A stretch of 64,000 nucleotides of DNA from Symsagittifera roscoffensis (taxonomy: Eukaryota; Xenacoelomorpha; Acoela; Convolutidae): positions 5,161,624-5,225,623 of the forward strand of contig NC_087071.1 in the NCBI RefSeq assembly GCF_963678635.1, written 5' to 3'. The notes beneath the pieces were generated by a model that worked only from the letters and a program-made list of their open reading frames with translations, did no database searches and was not told the DNA's origin. Position numbers and translations under genes: made by a program. Position 1 is the stretch's first letter; every line of letters starts with the position of its first letter. Below are positions 42,747 through 55,992 of this stretch, piece by piece.

Positions 42747-45700
42747 GTTAACTAGAATTTTTTAACTTATTTGTATCAAGTTTGATAGTTACAACTGCAT
42801 ACAAACTTGCAATGGTTTTGTCTGTCATATGTATCCGAACATTTTGTCTGCGTTTCCGGTTCTGATTTTGCCTGAATTCTGAAATCTTTTGTAAATTCTT
42901 ACCTGCTAAGTTCACATTTTGTGTGTTTTCTTTTGGCAATTTTTTTTGAAGATTGGAATTTGGAAACACGACATGTTATCAATTAGCAATTACACAAGAT
43001 CACATATAAATGAAGACAATCAATAAAAAAAAAATTTAAACTTATTCTTAAAGCTTAATATATAAGTGTTTCTTTATTTTGGTCAAACCAATTCCTCGTT
43101 CAAAGAAGAAAAATTCATTTTATGAACTTGTCATGCTTACAGTTAGAGTTGAATCAGTTTTTTGTCGATCGACGAATTGTTTATTCCAATCAAACCACCA
43201 ACGATCTGTTTTTCAAAACAAAATCCAAATTAATATCCGCATCCAGAAAAAAACAAGTGGCCAGAAAGTACTAAACTCTGACTGATTTGTCTGGATACTG
43301 AGTTTTTATGTCATTAAAAATTTCATGAATATGTTTCAAATTGAAAGTTGAAATCATGTCTAGTGAAAATAGCATAACTAAACAGATGAAATGAAAAATA
43401 TCAATTAAAGTTTGACTTTCTCTTCAACAATAAATTTCACAAAAAAACATTAATATCTATATCAAGTTTTTATAACCACTTGTCGATATGTCCCTTATTT
43501 TTACAAAAAGCGGCAGAATGAGCCCATTAAAATACTTCTAAATCTTCTCAATGTTTCTGCATTTATCTCATTTGTTTGAACATGTCTGCTTTTCGTTTTA
43601 TTTCCTTGAAACTGTAGTCGAACTTCTTGCGAATCTGGTTGACGTCGATGATGTAGCTGTTATAACTGTTTTATCAACTCGTTTCTGCCCACCAACTGCA
43701 GGAGTGTTTTTTGTCGTTTTCGTTTGTTGAAGAAGATTGTTTGTTAGTTGATGTTGCCAAAAGCAACAAACAAGTCGGTAATTGTTTGATTGCAATAAAA
43801 TCTAAAATATCGAGATCGGCTGCAAAAGATTGTGATGAGTCAGTGAGATTTAGTTTAAGATGTCGACTATATCACTGTTTTCTTTAAAATCTTCAGCAGG
43901 AGAAACTAAATATTTGAAGCAAGTGAAAGTGCAAGGAACACCGAAAATTTTTTGGGAAGGAAAATATAGTTCAACTGTTTCTCCGAACCTACTTGAATCA
44001 ATAAATGGTAATGGGATTTTATTTCATTGTCAATTGAAAAAGGGCAATACTCAGATTTGAAGTGGCTTCCTAAAGCGTATTTTTTGAAAGTAGATAAAGA
44101 GAGAGTTTTCTCAGTAATAACAAATTTGAAATAATCAGGTAACTTCTAACATAGCTTCTGCCATTTTTTGAAGAAAATTTAACTCGAGTCGTATTTGAAA
44201 TCATTAAGGTTTGAGGAAAGTTGAGATTTCCTGGCACGTCTACAGTTAGACTGTGGGTTGCCTTTGCTGTCAACATTGTCGGATTTTGCATCGTTTGCGC
44301 TAGGAATAATTTTTCCGATTTTAATAATTTTGAAATTTCTTCGCTGGTTAAGGAAAACTCTTGGACAATTTCGAATTCAGCGTTTTCAGTTGTTTATTTT
44401 TATAACTTTTAAGTTACATATGTAACAGTTTGATCATAAGTTTTCTATCTAGCTTGCACTAATCTTTTACTGTTTCAAAACGGCAAAAGCCAACTTCTTT
44501 GTCTGCAGTTTCTGTGGTGTTTGTATTAGTTTTTTTCATCGTAAGGAGTAAAACTTCAAAGTAACTTGATTTTAAAAATAAATAGTATGTATTGGTTTGA
44601 AATGATTTTTTAATTTTGCAAAAGAAAGCGTTGTATCTATTTTAACATAAGCACACACGTACATGAAATCGCAAACATATTCAATTGCAATTCGGTACAA
44701 GTGGATAAAAATTTTGATTTTGAGCATGTGCAACTGATAAAAATTTATCGGCCGTTGAAGTTCACAATGTTTAAAGGCAGTATTTCAAACAAGCCAATTT
44801 TTTTGAGACAAATTAGATATTAATAGGATACCGTGCAATGCAACATAAACTCCTTACACAACCTCCTTTTGTATATTGACAAAAGACTAGTTAGAAGGTC
44901 CTATAATTTCTAAATTCAGAAGACCAATCCCTATTTTAATCTTTTGAAGAACTTTCACATTTCATTTCATTTTCTTTTTTTTTGAGTAACGTTTGCTATT
45001 TTTTTGTGACTTTTCTTTCACAAATGCCTTGATATCTTTTGTTGGATGTTCTAATCACAGAAGAACCAATTTTTATGAAAACGTTTAATACATTTTTGTT
45101 GCAATAATCAATGAAGAAAAAAGTTTTAATTCTGATGTGTGGACTTGTACAAATGGCATCATGTACCCAAATTTTTTTACATTCAATTAGTAAATCTTCT
45201 TTAAAGATTTCAAAGGAAGACGAAGAACTCAATATGAAGTATTTGAGTCACCTTACAAACTCTGGAAATCATACGGATCCTGACGAGCCTCTTGCTCCTC
45301 AGAATGATAATTCAACTCTGTCAACACCAGTAAAAAAATTTTTGTAAGATACGATTGTGATGTCACTCCAATGCATGAAAACCAGTACTTCAAAGAAATT
45401 GACTTTTGAGACCGTTTATTGGAAATGAGGCGTAATGGAACAGTTACCTCAAAAACTGATGCTTCTCCTAAAGTGTCACCATGACTTGGTGAACCTGTTT
45501 GTTCAACTCCAACGCGCTTCCGTGTAGCCACAGTGACTAATGATTTTAAAAACTTAACTTATTCTTTATGTTTTGCGACAAAGCTAAAAGTAACAACACT
45601 GACAAATTTGGAGTAGTTGGATCCTATTTACCTTGAGATTGAGGTTGTTTGATTTTCAATTTTTGAGTTTGTATAGATATTTAAAATTAAAATTGAGAGT

Positions 45701-47899
45701 GAGTTTTGATAGTTTTTATTTGATTTATTGTGAATAAACAGTTTCGTAATTAATTTTCTCTGTCTCCTAATGCTTCACTCGTCAGCTTGCTAGGGAAACG
45801 AGAGCTTAATGAATCACTTTTTAAGAGGTTGTTGGGCAAGTCGTTAATCAAAATGCAAAAAAAACTTAAAACTTTCAAATCTCGCAAAAAAGTCGGAAAA
45901 TTTTTCTCCTAAACTTGAGGTCTTATAGTTTTTGAACTTCTGTACAAAAGTGATAAACTGGTTGAGAGAAGCATTTTTATTTGTCTCACGACTATGTTCA
46001 GAGCGTCCATTGAAGACATACATACCTGTTTTTTTGAAAAAGCCTCATCCTATGCCAAATTTCTAACTTTTTGTTACAATTCCGAACATAGGCTTCCGAT
46101 CACTCATATTGCTGCCCTCACCGAGCTACACAATTTCTTTCTAGGGTTCAGAACCCGTAACGCAATTTTTTGTGGAGATCAATACTTCAACCACAAAAAA
46201 ATTTTTTAATCGGATTTTTCTACTGGAAAAATGGTAGTTAGTTGAACATCAAAGCAAAGGACTTTTAATTACAAATTTTTAATAGTTTCAAAAATTATTG
46301 TTTTTAAAAAATGACAAGAGACCCCGTTAATTTGGAGGAAAACACTGAAAACCTTACTACTCCGTAAAGCAACAAGCCCACCTTTGTTAGTTTAAGGCAA
46401 TTTTGATGATTTTCCCGAGATAATAATTTCCAGTTTTACCGTTATTTGAAACCCGGAGTTTTACAAACCTTCTGTTATGTTCAGTAACAAAATTAGCGAA
46501 CGTTGAAGCTTCATAGAATGTTGATAGCAAACAGCAATTGATTGAATCTATCTGTAGTTGAATAATTCTTCTGACATATTCAAACAGAAATTTGGTGTTC
46601 AAACAAATCACTAGCTTGTTCAGACATTACCACATGCTCAGACCAAGTATTAAGACATGCTCAGTTTAGAACTGATTTCTAAACATTCCTTACTCAAAAC
46701 ACTCAAAACTAAGTAAACAATTTTGTAATGATTTCCTTGATCACTTTCATCAACTTTCATTCTTCTCACTGAAACGTTATTGGATATATTTTCTGCCATA
46801 GTTTCCAAGTAAATTTATTAAATAGGTTCTTTTTCCCGATTCCATTGCAAGTTTTGATAATTAGATTTAGAACATTCAACAATTTTCAGGCCTACATTTG
46901 GGTTATCAGATAGCGTGTGTAAGTTAGGTATAGCTCGAGTTATTTTAATGTGAAATTTGTTTTTTTTCAGAAACAAATTTTGCGAGTATTAAACCATCGG
47001 TGAGCATCTTATAGTGTGCAAAACGTATCCCAGTTCCTACGGAGATTCCTTTATCAGTGAACGATGCATACCAAATGAATCAGGAAAAACTTTAAACCTG
47101 TATCCATGACAAGCAAGTATTCCTTCTTTATTCACTGCAGTTTTTTTAAATTTTAACATTGTTGAAGACTGATATTTAGTTTACCGTCCTGTAAAAAATA
47201 TATCTCCTTTTTATAATTTGGAGATGAACGGAGTATGACGCAAAAAGGAGTTTTTGTATCAGCGACTATGTTGTTTTCTATGATATTACTTTATACCATC
47301 AAGTATTTTATTCATATAAAGTCGAAAGAAAACTGAGGATAACGCGGTCATTTTCACTCATAGTAGCCTCTGTTTGAATTTACCCCAAATCACAACCAAA
47401 ATGGAACTTTGAATAATAAACACTGACTGATCTTCACGTAAAGGAACTGCTCTTTTTTGTGTAATTCTGTCTTCTGATTCATATATTTCGTTATATTTAA
47501 ATGCTTGAGTCTCTAGATGTTCTCGATTTGTGTTGCACATGCTACAATCAAAATCAACAATGTTTGTTTACACTCCTGGTTCAATATGTATCGGTTCAAC
47601 CTTTCGTTTCTGCTCAGAACTTTCTCTGTCATCTACGAATGTAATTTTCTCTTAATCTGAAAAAACGGGTCTGATATTTCTGAAAAAGAAAGCCCCCGTT
47701 CTCATTTTAAATGTATTTGCTCGGGTCGAAACTTTGTAAAAGAACTCAGACTATCATTCTGATAACAATTGAAAAAAGCGTTAGAAACGTGCTCAATAGT
47801 AAAAATACCCATGACAACTGATCGTAAGAATTTTAGTTTCAAAAAGGTTTACCGTTAATCTAGACAATTTCTCAGCTCTTTTTCGAAAAAATTTCCCAG
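42747..47899. other. Largely unassigned AT-rich region between Maverick blocks
   Basis: No protein family is recognised. Several short - strand frames look coding-like but decayed: 44291-44070 (VDVPGNLNFPQTLMISN), 45531-45253 (GSPSHGDTLGEASVFEV), 46611-46387, and 47540-47030, where pieces such as EIYESEDRITQKRAVPLRED and 'GYRFKVFPDSFGMHRSLI' follow in changing frames. These could be remnants of further Maverick cargo genes. The + frame 43860-44060 (66 codons) is compatible with chance. Confidence 0.4.
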
Positions 47900-47949
47900 A
47901 ATTCATCTTTCAAATTTGGTTTAAATCTACCAATTTTTAACTAACCAAA

Positions 47950-48361
47950 AATGTTACTTTCCAGATCCGTTTGGGCCACCTAGCGAATTAAAAACTTGTT
48001 CTTTGGTATCAACTTGTTCATTCACAGCTTTCGAGAAGTTAAATTATATAACCGACAAAACTTGATAAAAGTTCTAGTCAACTGTAGTTTCTTCACATGT
48101 AATGGATGACTTTTTTGAACGATTGCACAAGCTAGTATTAGGAGTAAGACAAAAAGTTTCGCACAGAAAAACTGAAATTTTTTTTTCTGCACAGTGAAGG
48201 AGCTTTGCATGACGAAATGGGTAGTTGTTACACATCCAATCATGTTCTTCTTCTTTGAAAATCAAAGTATGAATTTTTGGGCTGTATTCATACATGTTTT
48301 GACTCTTTGTTTCAAAACTCTGCTTCAGAACACCTTTATAGTTTTTATAAATTTTTTGCAA
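47950..48361 (-). pseudogene. Second-lineage Maverick ATPase fragment, tandem unit 1
   Basis: A Walker A (GGPNGSGK, 47957-47980) is preceded by KAVNEQVDTKEQVF in frame and followed at once by TAA. Upstream sequence to 48361 corresponds to 50480-50950 in unit 2 ('gaaatgggtagttg' and 'gttcttcttctttgaaaatcaaa'). No Walker B follows, so the C-terminal half is lost here. Confidence 0.6.
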
Positions 48362-49113
48362 AAATGTCCTTTCTTGGAGCTTTCACTATTTTCAATATCT
48401 TTGAAGCTCAGTCCTTTTTTCATAACCACTGCTCCATCTGATTCCGTGAAAATTCTCTGTACACCAATCAAATTGAGATGTCTCTTTGGATTTTTTGAAA
48501 AGAAAAAGAAAAATCCCTAGTTTTTGTCCATTTCTATAAACTCCAATCTCTTTCACTTTTTTTGTTTGGGTTCATTTTGTATTTGATAAAAAGCCATGCT
48601 TAGTAAAATAAAACTTCTGAGATTTCGATCCAATTTCTGAGCGTTAATTTTCTACAGTTTATTCGTCAATAATACTTCTGGATTTAAAAAAAATTTACAT
48701 CGGAAATAACTGAGAGTTTATTACACTCCTTTTTTTCCAACTGAACTTTTTGATTGTTTTTCCAATTGTTTTTTGTTCTACAGTTTTCTATAGAGTCTAT
48801 TTTTTCAATATCTGAACGACGATAACTTAGAAAATTTTTAGGTCTTCCATGATTCAAAGTCCACTAAAAAAAGAGATTTGTTATTCTGTACCCAACTTTT
48901 ACAGTTTTGATAAATTTTGAAAATCCAAAGTTTTATCAAAAATTTATTGTTTTTTTTCTGATAAAAAGATTTGAAACAATCCCAATTTTTGATGCATCAT
49001 AACAAGACTTATTGAAAAACCAATTTCACAACTGATACTGCCCAGCTCAAATAAAATTAAAAGAATGATCCAATAAGACGGATATTTGAATTACATGACT
49101 TACTTAACATCAC

Positions 49114-49490
49114 TCAATAAAATATATACACACTGCACTTCTCAAGAAACATTGAGTCTTCAAAGACTTGGGAGAGTTCTTTGATTTCGTTCAGAGTAGA
49201 GTTGACAGAGGCATTTTGCTTCAAGACTTCTTTCTCTTTTGCAATGAAGAGTAGAAACTGAATGTAATGTGGCTTGTTCTTTCCGATTTCTTGATTGTGA
49301 CACACACCCTTCTCTTCTTGTATGTTGCTATGTCATAGTAGGATGACATATCGAAAGTTCCTGCTCCATGCTTGAGTCATTGTGAGAATAGGGTTCCAAT
49401 GGAGCAACGAGTCCAAAGTTCTCAGCATCGTGAATAACAGTTTTCTTTTTTACTGATATCTATTTTCATGCTTTCTCACCAAAATAGACT
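49114..49490 (-). pseudogene. Unidentified Maverick-unit protein, copy 1
   Basis: The 63-codon frame 49305-49114 (KEKEVLKQNASVNSTLNEIKE) and its upstream part up to about 49490 (VIHDAENFGLVAPLEP) correspond to 52570-52078 in the second unit. Conservation of the amino-acid pattern in both copies suggests a real former gene. I do not recognise it. Confidence 0.4.
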
Positions 49491-50019
49491 TCCTGGGATT
49501 TTTCGATTTGTCCCGAATCATTTTTCTTAACAATTGGAGGCAAGGTTCAAAGTAAATTTTTCTTTTGTAGAGTTTTTAGGGACTTGAAAAATCTCCATTT
49601 CTCCCTTGATTTTTAGAAAATTGGGAAGATTTTAGTTGGGAAGGATATATTTTTGTGATTAATTTTGTGAATTGAGACAAAAACTGATCAGCAGTAGAAC
49701 TTTCAAAAAATTGATATTTGTAAATTTTGAGGAACTAGGAAATGTAGATGACTCACTGTACATTCCAAGTAGGATATCATTACCCTATATGGAATAATGA
49801 GAAAGTTATGATCAATTTATAGACATTTTGTAGGTGCTGCAACTACTATAAAAGAAATTCAATGTAGATGAATTTAAATTTTAACAAAATCTCGGCGTTG
49901 GTATCTGCTTTACGTCAAGCAATTACCAATTTTTATTCGTATTACATGCAAACCCTCTTTTTATCTTTGTCCACTGATTTTTTATGAAAAATTCACTATC
50001 AGTCGAGACTACTGTGTAT

Positions 50020-50530
50020 CTAACCATTCATCATTCTGCCCAGTGGAAAACTGCAAGTTCCACTTAGTATTAATCGGCCCGGTGCTTTGATGAAACAAGG
50101 AAACAAGTTTTGCTTATGATATATTGTATTCGTTTCCTTGTGTTTTCTAGCTGTAGCATCTTTTACAAATTGCTCAATTTTTGAGCGTTCTTCACAAGAG
50201 TCATCGAATATTGACAGGTATTTTGTTCTACTGCTGGGAAGGTTTTCAAACAATTCAAAGTCAACTCCTTGGATAAAATTAAGGTTTGTTCTTTGCATTT
50301 GTCCATAAGAGAGGTTGTTAATTTTGTTAGATACACAAAACGTTGTCAAAATTGGGTCGAAATGTACCACTTTTCAACCAATCAAAAATGAGAACCGATT
50401 TTCCAGATCCACTTCCCAACTAGCGAACAAAAAACACGTTCTTTGGTAGAAACTATTTCATTCACAGCTTTAGAAATCTAAAGTATAACCGACTATACTT
50501 GATAAAATTGCTACCCAGCTGTAGTTTCTT
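50020..50530 (-). pseudogene. Second-lineage Maverick packaging ATPase, tandem unit 2
   Basis: Walker A (GSGSGKSVLIFDWLKSG) lies at about 50360-50415, upstream of the open frame 50370-50020. That frame gives FELFENLPSSRTKYLSIFDDSCEE (Walker B; split here as FELFENLPSSRTKYL and SIFDDSCEE), then FVKDATARKHKETNTIYHKQNLF, the sensor helix. Its sequence differs clearly from the ATPase at 41.8-42.7 kb (FDDSCEE versus FDDVCEE, IFDWLKSG after the P-loop), so two Maverick lineages are present. It is broken by at least one frameshift and is shorter than a full ATPase. Confidence 0.75.
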
Positions 50531-52077
50531 CACATGTAGAAGATACCATTATTCGAACGATTGCACATGCTAGTATGAAACTCAGACAAAAATTTGGATT
50601 AAAAAAACTAAAAGAGATCTATCACAGGTGCGTCCCAAAAAACGTCCATGATTTTTGTTCATGATTCTCCTCATCAAAATCAGAAAATCATAAATTGAAG
50701 TGCTTGTCACATTCATCAACCATTTTTGCTTTTGGATGAAAAAATTTAGAAAAATTAAAATTTAAATGTTAAAAGCCCAAGATAATACAATGTAATTAAT
50801 ATTGATTTGAAAAACATCGAGTCCATGTTTCATAAGCGAATGTTTTTCTTTCTGCACAGTGAAAAAAATTTGCATGACGAAATGGGTAGTTGCTACACTT
50901 CCAATCATACTCTTCTTCTTTGAAAATCAAAATCTGAACTTTGGGCATGCGTAGTCATTCATGTTTGTAAACTATAATTCCGGAAACTCTCTCGGAATTT
51001 TACATCTTTCAAAACGTTTTGCCGAAACTTCCGTTTCGGGAGCTTTTGTTTTACTCGAAATTTTTGCAATCTCAGTCTACTTTTCATAATCAAAGCTCCA
51101 ATTGATTCCATGAAGATGCTTTGTTCACCAAACGAATTGAGATGACTGTTTGAGTTTTTTTGGGAGGAGAAAATAAAACCAACATTTTTGTCCGTTTTTC
51201 TAACCCTTTCATTGTTTTGTTTTCAAAACACTCAAAATTCAGAAGAAACAGACTCATGATGCTAACAGTTTTTGTTGAAATTTTTGGCTGAAAAACTAAC
51301 AATTGAACAATGCATATACTGTTAGGGTAAAAGTTCTAATAAAAAAACAGAAAAACAATCCAGCCTCATGACCAAGAAAACCAGAACTTTGAAATATACG
51401 TAAAACATAACAATAACCAACCAATTCCCTTATAAATAGCAGATCTCAGAGATCTAACTCTATCATGTTGAATTGCATGAAGATTTTGGATCTTGAAAAA
51501 AGAACAACTTATGTTTTTGTATCCAATTAGACCCTGAAATGAAAATTTTGGTCCAATTTTTTCAAACATATGTTTGGGTCCGAAACAGTACATGTAAGAC
51601 GAAAGTATTTTGTCTTATGTTTGATGAAAACTCATGCTTACTGAAATCAAAATTTATGAAAATTTCATTGAATTTCTGAGCGTTCTTTTTCTACAGTGCA
51701 TTCGTCAAAAAACACAAATTTTTTGAGTGTTATTACATAAGATAAAAGCAAGTGGGAAAAGTTAACCAATTTCTTAAACTCCTTTTTTTAACTAAAATTT
51801 TTTATTGTTTTTCCAAGTGTATTTTGTTTTACAAGTTTATATAGAGTTTATATTTTCAATATCTCAAAGATAACTTAGAAAATTTTTACATCTTCCTTTG
51901 GTCAAAGTTAATGGAGAATTTTAAAAATTCAAAAAATTTGCAGTTTTGATCAATTTTGAAATTCACAACCTATCAGCAAAAATTTTTTTATAAGATAAAG
52001 TGAAACAGTCAAAATTCATTTTGATGCTTTAAAACAAGATTTCTGGAAAATAAATTTTCAAACCCATACTGCTCAGC

Positions 52078-52570
52078 TCAAAAAAAAACTTTGAAAAAGG
52101 ATACAAGAAGATGATTATTTGAATTACACTTAATTAAAATCAATTTAGAAAATTGGGCAACACTGCAGATCTCAACAAACATAAAGTATCTCAAGAACTG
52201 GATGGGTTCTTTAAATTTGTTCAAAGTAAAGTTGGCGTAGGCAACTTGCTTCAAGACTTCGATCTCCTTTGCAGTGAAGACTCGAGACTGAATGTAGGGT
52301 GGCTTGTTCAAATTTTTTTTCTTGCTTGATTGTGACACACACTCTTATCTTCCTGTATGTTGCTATGTCATACACAGCATGACAGTTCGGAAAATCCTGC
52401 TTCATAGTTGAGCCTGTGTCAGAATGATGTTCCAATAGAGGAAGGAGTCCAAGACTTTCAGCATCGTGAGTAAGAGTATTCTTTTGCTGATATCCTTTTT
52501 TCTTCTTTTTCACCAAGATAGACTTGCTGGGATTTTGCGATTTGTCCCGATTCATTGTTTTGTTTAGCAT
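52078..52570 (-). pseudogene. Unidentified Maverick-unit protein, copy 2
   Basis: This is the better preserved copy of the protein at 49.1-49.5 kb. The frame 52570-52211 has a basic start (SILVKKKKKGYQQKN), then THDAESLGLLPLLEHH. A frame change leads to PPYIQSRVFTAKEIEVLKQV in 52338-52078. The family is unknown. Position beside an ATPase of the Maverick type suggests a structural or accessory role, as an inference from context only. Confidence 0.4.
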
Positions 52571-53095
52571 TTGGAAGCAAGGTTCAGAGAAATTGTTCTA
52601 TTGTAGTTTTCGGGACCAAAAAGTTCTTTCAATTTTTATTTGAGGTTTAGCAAAATCAATATAGTTAGAAGGATATCTTTTCTTGTTTACATTTTGATTT
52701 GAGACTCAGAGCTAACCGATCAGTAGTAGATATTTCAAACTAATGATGTTTGTAAAAATATAGAAATTAGAAAATATAAATGACTCACTGTACATCCCAA
52801 GAAAGGTGTCATTATCACAAATGGAATAGTGAGAAAATGATGATCCAACCATGTCATTTTTGAGGCGCAGAACTATTATAAAAATATTTCAATGCAGGGG
52901 AAATTAATGCCCCGACAATCAAAGCCCAATTTTTTTATGACTTACAAAGCAAAACCTCTTTTAATCTTTGTCTCAGGATACTTTTATGAAAAAATCATTG
53001 TCACTCAGGACTAATGTGTATCTAACCATTCAGCATTCTGCTCAGTGGACAACAGCAAGTTCCACTTAGTTTTAATCGGGTCATCGCTAAACCAA

Positions 53096-55900
53096 ATTTA
53101 GAAAAGATTACTTATATATTATTTCACTTACCAAATTGTTGACTGCAAATATATTCTTTACGAATACATATTTTCTTCCGATGTTATTTGATCAAGAGGT
53201 GAAGTTTTCAATCAAACAAAACGATCAATCGAACGCGACTTGGAGTTTAGAATACGTGAAAAATTACCCAGTGTTGCAAGGAAACGCCTGCTGCGAAAAT
53301 AAATAAAAAGACTCCATCTCAGCTCTGCTAAGAAGATCATTTTTTTGATCAGCTTTTTTGGAAAGGATTCGAAAAATTCAAAACTCAAATCATGTTTCTG
53401 ATTTGTTGAAAACCGTTCATTGTTTCATTGATGGGTCTGTAAATGGTGAGCATGTCATTTTTTCTATTAATAAATGAATATTCGCTTATAAAAATATTGT
53501 GAAAAACAATTTTGTCTTAAGTGAAAGTTATTTCAACAAACAATTTTGTAGTTTTCTACATGTGGGAAAAATTAGTTCAAAAGTGTTTTGAAAGATGCAA
53601 AATTTGACTTGAGTCTTTCAACAAGTTTACAAAAACTGTTTTAGTTTTTTAAACAAACGTTCGAAAATGTTTCCGAAAGGTTTGTGTAGGACGCAATTTC
53701 AGTACGAGGCCAAATTGTGCACTAGAAAGGAGCACAGTTTTCCAGAAACAGGTCTTTAAAGTTTGTCGGAACGATCAAAGAAAACTATAGAACAAAAGAA
53801 GAACAAAGGGAGCGTCTTTGTTGCGGAATCCACAGTTTGCACAGTTTGGCCTCGTTTGGCAGCTAACTTTTTTTCATTAATGAAGATGCGAAAAACGCGA
53901 AGGTTTTCTGTAGAAAAATAGTCAACTATCGCTACAATTTTTTCATTATTGATGACTCTGAGTGATATGTCCTGTCTTTATACATTGTTTTTCTGACGTT
54001 TTTGATCAACATAAGTGCGAAAAAAGATTTTTTTAAATATCAGACTTAGGACAAAGAAAATCATGAAACTAAGTTGTCAACAGTGCAAGAAAAGCTTTCA
54101 ACAACTTTTCTTAGAATGCGAAAAATTAAGAGATTATTCTTGAAATGCAAGTTTCTTTTTGACTTTTTCAACAGTGTGAGAAATAGTTCAGGGTGCAAAA
54201 ATTTTTTACAGTTTTTAAGATGTGTGCAAACATTAAACTAATTTTTTATCAAGTTTGCAAAAGTGTGGTTAAAGTTTTCACAGGTATTTAAAGTATTTTT
54301 TTAACCAATTTTGCAAAAAAATTTAGTAAAAATATTTTCCAAATGCATATTTCGTTTGATTTTTAATCGGTCTGTAAGGTTTTTCAACAATTTTGTTTTC
54401 ATCAACTCTTACCTTATCTCCTATCTCTTTAAAACAAAAAAACAAGATGCAAAAAAAATCACACAACACAAGACAACAACTAAACTTTTTACAATCAATG
54501 AGCTGTCAAGCAGCTGAAATCTGAAAGTTTTGTAATTTCTCATTGGAGCCCACAGCTAGGCTTGTCTCCATCAACTGTGTTTTTCTGGGTGGTTCGCTGA
54601 CTGGAGTCCTTGGCTCAAATAGCAGCACATCCTTTTCGATGATAGTTGGTTTTTCCACAGATCTTTCTTTTCCTCATGGAAAGAAGAAAAAGAAATTCTT
54701 TACAGGTTGAGCCAGGAACTTCGAGATATTCCATCCCAACTTTTTCTAGTTGCTATAATATCTTTCCCATCGGTGCAAACTGATTTTCGGCGTTGAGAAC
54801 CCGCATCTGGTGATCTTCACTGAAAAAAAAATTGAAAATAAATAAATGTTTCCGGAGATTGAAGTTCGCTTCATTTCAATGTGGGTTTAACCAATCAGAA
54901 TAATTTTTCTGTTTATGAACAGTAGTCTCATCCGATCAGAAACCAGACTCTTTTGAGGGATGTTTGATAAAAAGTCGTATCAAATCAGCAAGAAGGCTCC
55001 ATTCAAGGTTTTTTTGACAATTTTTCGTTTCCAATCACAAAAATTGTTCACAAATTTTAAGTTTTTGTATCCAATGAAAAACTTCACCTTTTAAGAACTA
55101 AAATCTTCCAATTAGGGAAAAATATGAAGCTTCGCCGATATAAGTATCCATAGAAAAAAACTGTTGAAAGTAGCATTTCTACAAGGTTCCTCTTCACATG
55201 ATTTAAACAGTTTGTATAATATTTTCCAGAAAATGTTGATTTTTGAGTAGATAGTCTGATTTTGATGTAAATTTGACAGAAAAGCTCGAAAAAAACTCTG
55301 GAAATCTTTTTCCAAACTTTTTTCATTAAAAATTGTAATCGTAAAGATTTGGAGGAAAAAAAATTGCTGGGCAGTTTGGTCGAATTTGGGAAAAAAAACG
55401 TTTTTGAAAAAATAATATAAGATTTTTTTATTAACAAGTTTTCTAAAACAACTACGATTTCTTATCTAGTCAGGTGTAAATCAGCAGTGAGTTTAGAGCC
55501 CTGATACTCAATACTCGGTTCAAAATAAATTCTTTGATTGAGTAAGTTTGCCTAACGAGACGTTTATCCAGCCGGAAAACTGTTTTGAACAACATAAACG
55601 TCCACTAAATTGTGAAAAAACAAGAATCTACACTATTTCGTCAAAAAGGAAAACACAGGGAATAACTTTTTCTTGTAAATTTACACGCGGAAAATCGATT
55701 GTTTTTTATCTGACATTAGTTAAATAATTTTTTTAATTCATCAAAAGTTCTGACCGACTGATTTTTTTTCTGAAAAAATCTAGAAATTTCGAGGAAAGTT
55801 TTTGTAGGCGACGAAATCATTACAATAAAAGCAAAGTTGCGTGAGTGGTGCGTTTACTTCTATTTAACGAATAAGTTCATTACCAAAAAATGAAAGCTGA
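53096..55900. other. AT-rich region with one coding-like island
   Basis: This is mostly AT-rich without genes. At 53690-53835 there is similarity to the tandem block near the window start (terminal motif with 'aagaagaacaaagggagcgtc'). At about 54480-54830 the base composition becomes balanced, and the - strand can be read without many stops in changing frames (EKDVLLFEPRTPVSEPPRK, then DHQMRVLNAENQFAPMGKI). This may be an eroded exon or transposon gene. The rest shows nothing I can support. Confidence 0.4.
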
Positions 55901-55908
55901 GTAGCTAC

Positions 55909-55992
55909 TGACGTTCTTTATATAGAGGAAATGACGTCATGACCATAAAAAGATAATTGCATATAGCGATGACGTCATTGTTAGTATAAATA
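55909..55992 (+). promoter_or_regulatory. Promoter with CRE/ATF sites and TATA box upstream of PolB
   Basis: A half site TGACGT (55909-55914), two perfect CRE palindromes ATGACGTCAT (55931-55940 and 55969-55978, 38 bp apart) and a TATA box TATAAATA (55985-55992) lie in 84 bp. They face the PolB pseudogene that starts at about 56168. CRE elements bind CREB/ATF-type bZIP factors. Adenovirus early promoters use the same arrangement of ATF sites and TATA, so a host-responsive early promoter for the Maverick polymerase is a reasonable inference. Confidence 0.65.

Larger units (their letters stand above)
47900..53095. repeat. Two diverged tandem copies of a unit of about 3 kb
   Basis: Matches in the same order and orientation: 47957-48060 with 50394-50520; 48190-48270 with 50860-50940; 49140-49500 with 52160-52570; 49990-50090 with 52990-53095 (including 'gtgtatctaaccattca' and 'gcaagttccacttagt'). 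The offset grows from about 2.4 to 3.0 kb because of indels. The unit carries a Maverick ATPase and a second, unidentified gene, so a Maverick segment was duplicated in tandem and both copies decayed. The stretches 48362-49113 and 50540-52077 show no recognisable gene. Confidence 0.7.

Noticed and set aside
43860-44060. 66-codon + strand frame as a Maverick gene
   Set aside because: No recognisable family, and neighbouring coding traces are on the other strand.
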